Shown one piece after another: positions 25,501 to 33,405 of a stretch of DNA of 64,000 nucleotides. The notes under the pieces were generated by a model. That model ran no database searches, had not been told where the DNA came from, and was given only the letters and a program-made list of their open reading frames with translations. Source of the stretch: an uncultured bacterium (GTDB taxonomy: Bacteria; Armatimonadota; Hebobacteria; CAIYQO01); contig CAIYQO010000135.1 of the NCBI GenBank assembly GCA_903928345.1, positions 1 to 64,000 of the forward strand. The letters are read 5' to 3'. A program made the position numbers and the translations under genes. How positions within the stretch are numbered: the first letter of the stretch is position 1; each line of letters starts with the position of its first letter.

Positions 25501-27630
25501 CTGGTACGCACCATCGGCACGCCGGGCGGCCTCCAGATCGGCCCGTGGGATTCCACGCGCTTCGACCTGCCCGACGGGGTGGCAATCGATAAAAACGGCA
25601 AGGTGTGGGTGGCGGAAACGAGCTGGCAACCCAAACGCATCAGCCGCTGGAGCAAGGACGGGAAACTGGAAAAGATGTTCCTCGGCCCCACGAACTACGG
25701 CCAGACCGGCGCCTACGGCGGCGGCGGGTGGCTCGATCCGCAAGACCGCTCCGTCATCACCTATGACGGGATGAAGTTCACCATCGACTGGGCGACTAAA
25801 GCGTGGAAGCTGGCGGCGATCCTCTACCGCCCCGGCATCAACGGCCCGGAGCGCTCCGCCTCGCCCAACCGCACGCAGTACGTGCAGGGGCACCGCTACC
25901 AACTCGGCGACCCGTCGGTGTACCACGAGATCGCCGTGATCTGCGCCGAGTCGAAGGGCGCCGCGCACGTGCTCGTTGCGGCGGGCAACCTGGGCTTCTG
26001 GAAGGATGTCGGCAAATACCCGACGCTGAAACCGCTGCTGGCGGGAATCGAGCCGGAGAAGTACGGCTTCATCTGGACGGACAAGAACGGCGACGGCATC
26101 CCGCAGGCCGACGAGGTGCAGCTCACCACGGCGGACGGGCTCAAGCCGACCTACGACCCCAGCCGCATCGGCGACGACCTGACCATCAACTTCGCCGGGG
26201 TGCGCCTGAAGCCCACCGGCTTGCGTGAGGACGGGCTGCCGCTGTACGACCTGGCGAAGCTGGAGAAGGTGCCCTGGTTGAACAACCCCGCGTGGAGCAC
26301 CGCCGACGGGCGTACCTTCCAACTCGGCAACAACATGGTGGACGCCGCCGGCAAAACGTTGTGGGATTACCCGGACGATCATCAAGCCGTAGGCGGCTCA
26401 CGCGGCGTGCCGTATGAGCGCCCGCCGGGTCTGCTCGTCGGCGAATTCGGCCCCATCGGTCACGTGAGTGTTGCCGGCGAGGAGCTGTTCGTCACCAACG
26501 CCAACCACGGCGACTGGTACGTCTTCACCGCCGACGGGTTGCTCGCCGGGTGCATCTTCGGCGGCCCGGTCGGCTACGGCCGCCGCCACTGGACGATGCC
26601 GGAGTGCGTGCCGGGGGAGACGGACCTGTCCGACCTGCGCATGGACGAGGAGCACTTCGCCGGCAGCGTGGTGAAGGCCGAGGACGGCCACATCTACGCG
26701 CTGGCCGGCCACAACCACCTCAGTCTGGTGCGCGTGGACGGCTTCGAAGCGATGAAGCGGCTCAACGGCACGGCGACCGTGCACAAGGAAGACCTGGACG
26801 CCACCAAAACGTGGGAGATCGCCCGCTCCGCCGCCGAACGCGCGCTGGCGGAGCCCAAGGTGGCGAAGATACCCTACGTGGAAGAAGGCGGCATCGCGGT
26901 GGACGGCTCGGCGGACGAGTGGGCGGAGAATCTGTTCATGCCCATCCATACGACCTACAGCGTGGAGCTGCAGAAGGACGTGGTGGATCAGCGCGTGGCG
27001 CTGGCCTTCAACTCCGAGCACCTCTTCTTGGTCGCGGAGATTGCCGACTCCTCGCCGCTGCTGAACACGGCGGCGAACCTGTCGTATATCTTCAAGTTCG
27101 GCGACGCGGTGGATATCTGCCTGGGCACCGACGCGACGGCCTCGCCCACGCGCGAGCGCCCCGCGCCGGGGGACATTCGCATCCTCCTCTCCCAGGTGGG
27201 CGACAAGCCGTTGGCGATGGTCTACAACTACAACGCCCCCGACACCCCGCGCGATAAGCGGGTGCGCTACTTCTCCGACGCGGGCGGCGAGGTGTTTGTC
27301 GACCAGGTGCACGAAGTGGACGGGGCGATGATCCTCGTCACGCAGGGGAAGAACGGCTATACGCTGGAAGCCGCGCTACCCTGGAAGGCACTGGGGGTGA
27401 CGCCGCCGAAATTGAATACGAAGATTCGCGGCGACGTGGGGGTATTGCTCGGTGACGAGCACGGCCTGCGCACCGTCGAGCGGCGTTATTGGGCGGCGAA
27501 GAACCAGACCGTGGTGGCCGACACCCCCACGGAGGTGCGCGCCACGCCCATCCTGTGGGGCGAGCTGTACGTCACCGATGCCGACCCGACGGTGAAGTTC
27601 GGCCCCGACGCCGGAACGAATGAGCCATGA
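22564..27630 (+). CDS. Giant secreted protein: FlgD-like, NHL propeller and CBM9/DOMON-like domains
   Basis: Predicted 1688-aa exported protein. Signal peptide MTTRWWVACLVWLAAVSAAWAQ. About residue 320-400 is FlgD-Ig-like (FKLGYDMPMDGFIAVDVRDKAG, VPPGDYTFTAV). A Gly/Asp linker (PGVGDGGGGGDED) sits near 650. NHL-type propeller blades follow (AIDKNGKVWVAETSW, FDADDLCYIADQGPSVIKVYD), then an EF-hand-like loop WTDKNGDGIPQADEVQLTT. The last ~230 residues (GGIAVDGSADEWAENLF to TPILWGELYV) match the CBM9/DOMON-type carbohydrate or heme-binding fold. It is probably a surface or periplasmic polysaccharide-binding or -processing protein; no catalytic motif is identified. The start is chosen from promoter position and GGAGGA. 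It has its own promoter and is followed by a hairpin-rich 111-nt gap. Confidence 0.82.
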   Translation: MTTRWWVACLVWLAAVSAAWAQLTPAITADDLDPAQCQAFDGGTALAPPARETVEGLLGLRTGPATWSTGKVTSLRRHFRIAFAHPVTLGTICTGYEGAGKVFWFGVNLDRTVSVLKADAPYPGDVTKDDQWLTLPLGPVKTLPTGLAVRALRFSEIFTSAVATPSRDYETPPSTLSSVLLLKERYFDALTLGTMKTLPQGKQVPDQWMGMWMAPQTLAGVVYFPMRDGTVVHLETLKPDTAEFPLFAPHERWKSQGEVAYAGAPGLYRFAAPLATKALHVSVTKGGIDFSYSVGRVFALAALKDGEAPPTPGLPTAPFKLGYDMPMDGFIAVDVRDKAGKHVRRLISEVTRPKGTVKEPWDLKDDFGQYVPPGDYTFTAVARPPLKLTYENTVNNAGHPPWWAPVRGGGSWMADESSPACIGTVGDTMIMGSIVCESGQVAITTDLEGNKQWGESPVLTAWGGAYRVASDGHYGYLVNSYGIERLDPQVANFAPTEIFKHTFTVDVPGGAFGGTDLGGAAAQGDRLYLSYHAPTIPWLISSPLETQLDCKKSIPLVRKSREYKEYEYDDFARFYSTFQVGAAPCTTAAYFGDAPTNGALSNTLTVAFTKPIPVGSILVPDASIKVYALKPGLTMPSDEPDIENNDPGVGDGGGGGDEDKFDEARWVPLKTVGRPGFPGIALLDKGFTTLALRYQAKRLAYSLIMSRRFADLSSTATAFYEEGTNTEKGGWKVTRPAKPPMSVENPARMALVWPTAVTLRGVSFHYPTTASMAIDTFIGPDGTDPHAAIADDAQWKQVGAIQVAIYAGYWPQTPTVRTVDFGDLITTRALRFRATLAAGRLGPQGFIGPIKGNQEAGFDAVVAYSYLGNDPDGLPPALNERLTELKLPGAEGRAEVVRHIPIKKPGHIAFDHAGKLYAFSDGALVQVPLPLDAANAPIVVLAKGTIAQPAGFAFDADDLCYIADQGPSVIKVYDLTKKTLVRTIGTPGGLQIGPWDSTRFDLPDGVAIDKNGKVWVAETSWQPKRISRWSKDGKLEKMFLGPTNYGQTGAYGGGGWLDPQDRSVITYDGMKFTIDWATKAWKLAAILYRPGINGPERSASPNRTQYVQGHRYQLGDPSVYHEIAVICAESKGAAHVLVAAGNLGFWKDVGKYPTLKPLLAGIEPEKYGFIWTDKNGDGIPQADEVQLTTADGLKPTYDPSRIGDDLTINFAGVRLKPTGLREDGLPLYDLAKLEKVPWLNNPAWSTADGRTFQLGNNMVDAAGKTLWDYPDDHQAVGGSRGVPYERPPGLLVGEFGPIGHVSVAGEELFVTNANHGDWYVFTADGLLAGCIFGGPVGYGRRHWTMPECVPGETDLSDLRMDEEHFAGSVVKAEDGHIYALAGHNHLSLVRVDGFEAMKRLNGTATVHKEDLDATKTWEIARSAAERALAEPKVAKIPYVEEGGIAVDGSADEWAENLFMPIHTTYSVELQKDVVDQRVALAFNSEHLFLVAEIADSSPLLNTAANLSYIFKFGDAVDICLGTDATASPTRERPAPGDIRILLSQVGDKPLAMVYNYNAPDTPRDKRVRYFSDAGGEVFVDQVHEVDGAMILVTQGKNGYTLEAALPWKALGVTPPKLNTKIRGDVGVLLGDEHGLRTVERRYWAAKNQTVVADTPTEVRATPILWGELYVTDADPTVKFGPDAGTNEP

Positions 27631-27641
27631 CCTGACCCCCC

Positions 27642-27727
27642 GGCCCCCTTCCCGCACGGGATGGGGGCGACGGTGAACCAGCACGGCATTTCCCCCTCCC
27701 GCACGGGAGGGGGCCAGGGGGTAGGTC
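27642..27727. repeat. Hairpin-rich intergenic repeat (two CCCGCACGGGA stems)
   Basis: Two similar units, CCCTTCCCGCACGGGATGGGG and CCCCCTCCCGCACGGGAGG, lie 40 nt apart. The second is a 9-bp perfect stem with a 4-nt loop (27692-27713) and runs into GGCCAGGGGGTAGGTC, shared exactly with 20817-20832. It sits between two same-strand genes. Confidence 0.7.
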
Positions 27728-27741
27728 CCGAAAGGGATATT

Positions 27742-29430
27742 ATGAATCGAATCACCCTCTGGATCACCCTGTTGCTGCTGCCTATCGCCGTCTGCGCCAC
27801 CACGCCGCTGATACATCCCGGCGACCGGGTGGCGATCTTCGGCGACAGCATCTCCACCGGCAAAGGGTACGGCTTCAAGGCCGTCGCGCTGATGAACGCC
27901 GCACACCCCGAGCTAAAACTTACCTGGCAGGACAACGGCCACCCGGGCTGGCGCTCAGATCACGCGGTGAAGGCGCTCGACCAGCTTTTGGCGGGCAAGC
28001 CCACGCTGGTGACGATCATGTTCGGCACCAATGACGAGGGGCAACTCGGCGCGCGCGGCATCGCCGGGCTGGCCGCCAACCTGCGGGTGCTGGTGGACGC
28101 GACGCGCAAATCCGGCGCGCGCGTGGTGCTACTCACCCCGCCGTATACCTCCGACGAAGACCCGTGGGGCGCCTATCTGGACGCCACCGCGCTGCCGCAG
28201 ATGGCAGAGGAGGTCTTTACCCTCGGCAAAAAGCTCGGGGTGCCCGTCTTCGACATGTTCACCGTCACCCGCCTCGCCAACGCGGAGGGGCGCAAAAAAG
28301 ACCCTAAGTTCCAGATGTACAACTCCCCAGGCGACGTGCACCCGAACGACCTGGGGCATACGCTGATGGCGCACGCGCTGGCCGACTTCCTCCTCGGTGT
28401 CGCCACCCCGCCGCGCGTGCCTTACGCATGTAAGCACCTCTACGGCCCGGTGGGTGACGCCGTGGCAGCGACGACCGTCGACCTGAACACGCCCGGCCCA
28501 CTCTTCCCCGACGCGCTGCCGATGGTGCTTCCCGGCGTCGGTGCGACCCTCTTCACCAACCGCTGGAAAGGTCCAGCCGATCTTTCCGCGCGCGGCACCG
28601 CCGGTTGGGACGCGAAGAACCTGTACGTTGAAATCGATGTCACCGACGACGTGGTGGTCACCGGCGACAAGCAACCCGCGTGGGGCGCCGACGGCATCGA
28701 GTTCTTCCTCGACACCCGCCCGGTCGAGAAGCGCACCCTCGGCGCGACGACGGGATATTATCAGCTTTTTGTACCCGTCCTCGCGACCGATGGCCCGGCG
28801 CCCGTCTTCTGCGGCAACATGGCGCCCTTCGACCCCGCCACCGTGACGGCTACGTCGCACCGTACCCCCACCGGCTATCGGCTGCGCTTCGCGCTCCCCT
28901 GGATGACGATCGGTTTTACCCCGGCGCAGGGGAGCAACATCGGCTTCGACTACGCCATTAACGACTGCGACGACGCCAAGGTAGGCCGCTACAAGGCCCT
29001 CTGGCGCGGCGCGGGGGACGACTATAACGAGGCGGGGCACCTGGGCACGCTGGTGCTGTCTCCGAAGAGGCACCTGGTACCGGCGAATGACCCAAAACTG
29101 CAATACACCGACCCCGCGCCGCTCATCACCCGGCCGGGTACGTCGGTGACGGCGCGTTTCGAGGGCACCTCCTTCGGCGTGAAGTTGGACGACGCGCGCG
29201 GGTTGAATGTTTACGCTGTCATCCTCGACGGTGATGCTACACATCCGTATCTCCTCTGCTGTCGCGCGGGCGAGGCGACATATCCCATGCTCGCCGGTCT
29301 GCCCGCGGGGACGCACACCGTGGAGATCTTCCGCCGCACCGAGACCGACCAGGGGGCGACGCGTTTCCTGGGGGTGGTGCTCGACGATGGGAAAGCGCTG
29401 GTGAAACCACCGAAGCGAAAGGGCAAATGA
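27742..29430 (+). CDS. SGNH/GDSL esterase with CBM9-like and C-terminal lectin-like domains
   Basis: Predicted 562-aa exported esterase. Signal peptide MNRITLWITLLLLPIAVCA. The SGNH hydrolase domain (~25-225) shows block I GDSIS with nucleophile Ser36, block II Gly in NGHPGWRSD, block III Asn in MFGTND, and block V in DVHPNDLGH; the Asp/His are spaced D-V-H rather than D-x-x-H. Residues ~245-440 resemble a CBM9/DOMON fold (AGWDAKNLYVEIDVTDDVV). The last ~120 residues resemble the jelly-roll of CE2-type esterases. It probably deacetylates or binds polysaccharide outside the cytoplasm. AAAGGGA and the signal peptide fix the start; the ORF-track start runs through the upstream repeat. It overlaps the next gene by 4 bp. 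Confidence 0.87.
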   Translation: MNRITLWITLLLLPIAVCATTPLIHPGDRVAIFGDSISTGKGYGFKAVALMNAAHPELKLTWQDNGHPGWRSDHAVKALDQLLAGKPTLVTIMFGTNDEGQLGARGIAGLAANLRVLVDATRKSGARVVLLTPPYTSDEDPWGAYLDATALPQMAEEVFTLGKKLGVPVFDMFTVTRLANAEGRKKDPKFQMYNSPGDVHPNDLGHTLMAHALADFLLGVATPPRVPYACKHLYGPVGDAVAATTVDLNTPGPLFPDALPMVLPGVGATLFTNRWKGPADLSARGTAGWDAKNLYVEIDVTDDVVVTGDKQPAWGADGIEFFLDTRPVEKRTLGATTGYYQLFVPVLATDGPAPVFCGNMAPFDPATVTATSHRTPTGYRLRFALPWMTIGFTPAQGSNIGFDYAINDCDDAKVGRYKALWRGAGDDYNEAGHLGTLVLSPKRHLVPANDPKLQYTDPAPLITRPGTSVTARFEGTSFGVKLDDARGLNVYAVILDGDATHPYLLCCRAGEATYPMLAGLPAGTHTVEIFRRTETDQGATRFLGVVLDDGKALVKPPKRKGK

Positions 29431-31484
29431 TGACCAGCATCGATACCGGTTTCGCGGAACGCACCCACCGCTACTTCACCGCCGTCGCGGAGGCGGCGCG
29501 GGGGTGGTACGACGCGGACGGCGGTTGGCGGCTACCGAGCAAACCGGCGGAGACGCGGGAGCGCTTCTGGCTCGCCTTCGCGCTGTACGGGGTGGGAGAC
29601 AGCGCCTTCGCCGACGCGGTGGTGCGGCGAGGGGAGACGGCGTGGTATCGCGATCACGCCTTCAATATCTTCGACACCAACATCGCCGTGGCGCTGCTGG
29701 TGACGCACCGCGCGCGGATGGCCCCCGACGTGTGCGCGCAATTGGAAGCGCTGGCACGCGGCGGCTTCTCCTGCAAACCGGGCAACCGCCAGCCCGACTA
29801 CCAGTTTCACGGCTTCAACGACAACATGCCCGCCAAGGCCACCCTGGGGTTAATCCTGGGCGGCGAGCTGCTCGACGAGCCCGCGGCGGTGGAGTATGGC
29901 CTGTGGAACCTGCGCCAACTGCGCGCTATGCTGGTGCGTAGCGGCACGAACAGCGAGTTCAACTCGCCCACCTATTCGCCGCTGACAATTCACGCCATGG
30001 GGGAGATCGCCGCCCATGCCCGCCACCCGGAGGCGCGCGCACTGGCCGCGGGGATCGAGGAGCGGTTGTGGCTCGACCTGGCCGCGCGGTATCATCCCGA
30101 GATCGGCGTCATCGCCGGGCCGTATGCGCGTGCCTACACCTGCGACACCGTGGCACACGGCAGCGTGATGACCGCACTGCTCTGGTTCGTACTCGGCGAT
30201 GGGGTCAATCCCTCCCCGATGGAGTATTTCCGCGCGCCGGACGACCTGGTATTACACCACCGCGGCGATGTGCCCTTCAACATCGTGCAGCAGTGCTGGT
30301 GCGCGGGCGGCACCTTCCACGTGCCCCCGGCGGCGCAAGCACTCTTCCGCGCGAAGAGCTACCCCTTCCGCGCGGTAGCCACGGCGGAGGAGGGCGATGC
30401 CGGGCCGGATTTCCCCGCCCGCCCCGTCCGCCTGGAATCGACCCTCTACCCCGACTTCACCCTCGGCACCGCCAGCACGCCGATGTGCGGCGGCGAGCAG
30501 ACGATGAGCTACTTCGTCACCTACAAGCGGCGCGACCCGGTCACTTCCTTCCGCGACGTGGGCACGGTGTTCAACAAGATCGTGCTCGATGACGACGTGC
30601 CCGGGCGCCTGCTCACCGCGGAAGCCATGCCCGACGCCGGCGCCGAGTTGCACCCCGACAAGCCCGCGGAGGCGGTCTACGCGAACACGGGCGAGGAAGA
30701 GCACCTGCACTCCTACGCGAACACCATCACGCTGCACGACGGGCCCACCGCGCTGGTGCTCACCCACCCGCACCTGGCGCTGGGCGGCGCGCCGGACACC
30801 GGCGTGGGGGCGAAGACGCTCTGCCGGTTGAGCGAGCTGGTCATCTTTCCCGCGCACTTCGGCGGGGCGGAGGAGATCCTGGTAGACGGCGTGCCGCGCG
30901 CAGAGTGGGACGGCCCGGTGCCGCCGGGCACATGGATCGCCTGCCGTCGCGGGCAGTTCTACTGCGCCATCCGGCCGCTAGCCTATACGCGCACCCTCGG
31001 CCAGGTCGCGGTCACACTGGAGCGGCACAACCGTTATGAGACGATCCGCTTCGCGCTGTACGACGGGGAACCGCGCCGCTTTACCCGCGCGGAGCTGCGG
31101 CACGTCTTCAGCGGCTTCGTGGCGGAGCATGCCGGGGTGGGGGAGTATCCGTCGCTGGCCGTCTTCGCGGCAGCGGTGGCGGAGGCGCGCGTCACCGATT
31201 ACTTCTGGAACACCCGCCGCGTACGTTACCGCCGTCCCGCCGGCGTGCGGCCCGCACTGGAGATGGAAGTGAGCTGGAGCCCCGGCACACACCAGCCGCG
31301 CATCGCCGCCATCGACGGCCGGCCCGTCGCCTGGCCCGCCGTTGCCATCGACGGCATCGACCCGGCCACGCTACCCTTCCTGAACGACCCCTTCACCCCC
31401 GTCCCCGCCTTCTTCCCCTGGGAGGATTTCTCGGTGGAGTGGGGCGAGTGGCCGTACGCCATCGGGGAGCGAGAGACGGTCTGA
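29427..31484 (+). CDS. Probable alpha/alpha-toroid carbohydrate-active protein, cytoplasmic
   Basis: Predicted 685-aa protein without a signal peptide. The N-terminal ~300 residues are helical with conserved aromatic/Asn motifs (YQFHGFNDNMPAKATLGLILGG, SGTNSEFNSPTYSPLTIHAMGEIA) that recall (alpha/alpha)6-toroid lyases and glycosidases, followed by a beta-rich C-terminal part (~300-685). This two-part layout is shared by heparinase II/III-like and related polysaccharide lyases, but no defined family signature was recognised. It is translationally coupled (ATGA overlap) to the exported esterase, so the two probably act on the same polymer, one outside and one inside, unless an uncharacterised export route exists. 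It ends 19 nt before a convergent gene. Confidence 0.65.
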   Translation: MMTSIDTGFAERTHRYFTAVAEAARGWYDADGGWRLPSKPAETRERFWLAFALYGVGDSAFADAVVRRGETAWYRDHAFNIFDTNIAVALLVTHRARMAPDVCAQLEALARGGFSCKPGNRQPDYQFHGFNDNMPAKATLGLILGGELLDEPAAVEYGLWNLRQLRAMLVRSGTNSEFNSPTYSPLTIHAMGEIAAHARHPEARALAAGIEERLWLDLAARYHPEIGVIAGPYARAYTCDTVAHGSVMTALLWFVLGDGVNPSPMEYFRAPDDLVLHHRGDVPFNIVQQCWCAGGTFHVPPAAQALFRAKSYPFRAVATAEEGDAGPDFPARPVRLESTLYPDFTLGTASTPMCGGEQTMSYFVTYKRRDPVTSFRDVGTVFNKIVLDDDVPGRLLTAEAMPDAGAELHPDKPAEAVYANTGEEEHLHSYANTITLHDGPTALVLTHPHLALGGAPDTGVGAKTLCRLSELVIFPAHFGGAEEILVDGVPRAEWDGPVPPGTWIACRRGQFYCAIRPLAYTRTLGQVAVTLERHNRYETIRFALYDGEPRRFTRAELRHVFSGFVAEHAGVGEYPSLAVFAAAVAEARVTDYFWNTRRVRYRRPAGVRPALEMEVSWSPGTHQPRIAAIDGRPVAWPAVAIDGIDPATLPFLNDPFTPVPAFFPWEDFSVEWGEWPYAIGERETV

Positions 31485-31503
31485 AGTGGTGTTCCGGTAT
31501 GCC

Positions 31504-32553
31504 TTACCCTCCCCGCGTGCGCCAGGCGGCGGGTTTGTCGTTGACGCTCCAGATTTTATCCTTCGGCGCGGGGAGGATCTCCATCACCACGTCCTCAGGC
31601 GTTGGGTTTTTACTGCGGCGGCGTCGGGCGTCGGGACCGCGAAGGATGAGCAGGTAACCGATCTTTGCCGCCCGGCGCAGTTGGGCGGCTTCGCGCATCC
31701 GGTCGATATGCACCCACCACAGAAATAGCGCCACCGCGCAGCCGAGGTAGAAGATCGGCAGCGAGAACAGCTCTAGCGCCGGGTGGGTGCAGCCATACCA
31801 CGCGACTATCGCCATGCCGGCCGTCGCGACGAGCGTGACGGCAGCCAGGCCGCGGGCGAGATTGGCTGCCAGGATGCGCAATTCGGAGCATTCGCTCGCG
31901 CTGAGTTCGCGTCGGTTCATCAGGATCGGTGCATCCTCGTCCGTGCGCCCGACCTCATGCATCCAGTCCGGGTGGGCGGCCGAGGCGGCGGCGGTGGGCG
32001 GGGTGGCGGTCTCGACGACCTCCACGATTTCCAACAGCTTTGGCGGCGTCCCGTTGGCGCGCGCGATGCGCCCGGAGCCGGCCATCATGACTAACGTCTG
32101 GATCGTCTCCGGCTCATCCTTCAGAATCTTCAGGCTGACCAGTGCCCCGGTATACCCGCTATATCCATGGCCGGTATCCATGGTGATGCGCCCGCGAAAG
32201 ATGCGCACGCGGTCATCCGCCAGGTCTTTTCTATACGCCAACAGATACTCCAGCGCGCGTTTCGTCGGGAGCCCCACCAGGATCAGCCCGCAGACGGCAT
32301 AGAAGGGAACCTGCGAGTTTGCCAACAGGGGCAGCGACGGGGAGAGGTAGTGACCGAGTAACACGAGAAGAATCCCGAGGCAGCCGAGTGTGTTGAGGAC
32401 TACCCCGGCGCGTGCTTCCCGCAGTGCCGTGTCGATCTCCCGGCGCTCTGCCGTGGTGAGCACGCGCTCCTCTATGCAGGGCAGACCGGCGCAGTGCAGC
32501 ACTGTGCCGTCGGTGCGGACCAACGGTGGAGGCGCGGCATCCGAGTGTGTCAA
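31504..32553 (-). CDS. Hypothetical four-TM membrane protein
   Basis: Predicted 349-aa inner-membrane protein, function not recognised. Two hydrophobic segments lie near 50-100 (VVLNTLGCLGILLVLLG and VPFYAVCGLILVGLP) and two near 240-290 (GLAAVTLVATAGMAIVAWYG and LPIFYLGCAVALFLWWV), with a ~130-aa cytoplasmic or periplasmic domain between the pairs. It overlaps the upstream gene by 4 bp, so the two probably form a complex or act together. Confidence 0.7.
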   Translation of the reverse strand: MTHSDAAPPPLVRTDGTVLHCAGLPCIEERVLTTAERREIDTALREARAGVVLNTLGCLGILLVLLGHYLSPSLPLLANSQVPFYAVCGLILVGLPTKRALEYLLAYRKDLADDRVRIFRGRITMDTGHGYSGYTGALVSLKILKDEPETIQTLVMMAGSGRIARANGTPPKLLEIVEVVETATPPTAAASAAHPDWMHEVGRTDEDAPILMNRRELSASECSELRILAANLARGLAAVTLVATAGMAIVAWYGCTHPALELFSLPIFYLGCAVALFLWWVHIDRMREAAQLRRAAKIGYLLILRGPDARRRRSKNPTPEDVVMEILPAPKDKIWSVNDKPAAWRTRGG

Positions 32554-33206
32554 GAGGGTTTCGCCGCCGTCTGCTCATCCTGATCGAGCAAGTTGGCGAC
32601 GACGGCGCGGTCGATGAAGTACAGACCGGGCTGATAGGGTTTCGGCACTTTGGGCAACGTCGTTTCTAACAGTTGCCATTCCACGTCGGGAATCGAGCGG
32701 AAGGTGCGCGTGAGCGTGCGGGTGTCCGACGTCCCGCACAGCACCGGGTAGGGTTTGAAATCGACCCAATGGGGCTTGGGTTTTTTGGGTTTATCGAAAT
32801 AAAAAGCCACCGTGGCCAGGCGTGAGCCCTTCTTCAGCTCACCATCCTCGATGCACTGGCGGGGGATTTTTAGAATCTTCACCACCGGATAGTTGCCGAA
32901 GCCCTTGCTCATATCGGTATACACGGCGATGAGCAGCGGATCGAGCGACACCACCACGGCCGGGTTGATGCAGCCATGCCAAAACAGTTGGCGGATCCAT
33001 CCCATAAAGATAAACGGGACAGGGAGGAGTAAAACTACGGGAATGGCAAAGAAATTGCTCTGGGTGATGCACGCCAGCGTGACCAAGCCGGCTATGAGTA
33101 GAAACCAGATGAGCATGGGCATGGGATAGTAATTCAGCCACTCTTTCCGCTCCCATGCCACGCGTCCGGGATTACTGGCCTGCGTAAAGCGCTCTTCGGT
33201 CGTCAT
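32550..33206 (-). CDS. Hypothetical two-TM membrane protein
   Basis: Predicted 218-aa protein with an N-terminal cytoplasmic tail, two closely spaced TM segments (MLIWFLLIAGLVTLACI and FAIPVVLLLPVPFIFMGWI) and a ~130-aa soluble C-terminal domain rich in Lys/Pro (FDKPKKPKPHWVDFKPYPVL). Family not recognised. It is first in a two-gene unit and has a clear promoter (33247-33275) and a GAGAGGA ribosome-binding site. Confidence 0.75.
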   Translation of the reverse strand: MTTEERFTQASNPGRVAWERKEWLNYYPMPMLIWFLLIAGLVTLACITQSNFFAIPVVLLLPVPFIFMGWIRQLFWHGCINPAVVVSLDPLLIAVYTDMSKGFGNYPVVKILKIPRQCIEDGELKKGSRLATVAFYFDKPKKPKPHWVDFKPYPVLCGTSDTRTLTRTFRSIPDVEWQLLETTLPKVPKPYQPGLYFIDRAVVANLLDQDEQTAAKPS

Positions 33207-33246
33207 GACGCTATCCTCTCTGCCGTCCCATTATGTCAGCGTTCAT

Positions 33247-33275
33247 ATAGTATATATGCTATGAGTACGTGTCAA
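33247..33275 (-). promoter_or_regulatory. Consensus promoter of the two-gene membrane-protein unit
   Basis: On the minus strand a perfect -35 TTGACA (33270-33275) is followed after 17 nt by TACTAT (33247-33252); TATACT at a 15-nt spacing overlaps it. The local sequence is AT-rich. The expected leader is ~34 nt. Confidence 0.8.
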
Positions 33276-33370
33276 TGTGGGTGCCGGCGCTGGATGGTAT
33301 CATCTTCGGCGAATGCTCCGTGGAATGGTGTGCACCGGCGGTATGCTTCTCGCGGAACGCTGGCAGGTGG

Positions 33371-33399
33371 TTGCTTCCCCCCGCGCGCGCTGGTACAAT
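33371..33399 (+). promoter_or_regulatory. Leaderless promoter of the AAC(3)-family gene
   Basis: TTGCTT (33371-33376), 17 nt, TACAAT (33394-33399). The predicted transcription start is about 7 nt downstream, at 33406, which is the A of the start ATG. No Shine-Dalgarno sequence is present, so translation is probably leaderless. Confidence 0.75.
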
Positions 33400-33405
33400 G
33401 CGGGC

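Noticed and set aside
23725-26385. 886-codon minus-strand ORF
   Set aside because: Antisense to the giant propeller protein, which has promoter, ribosome-binding site, signal peptide and domains.
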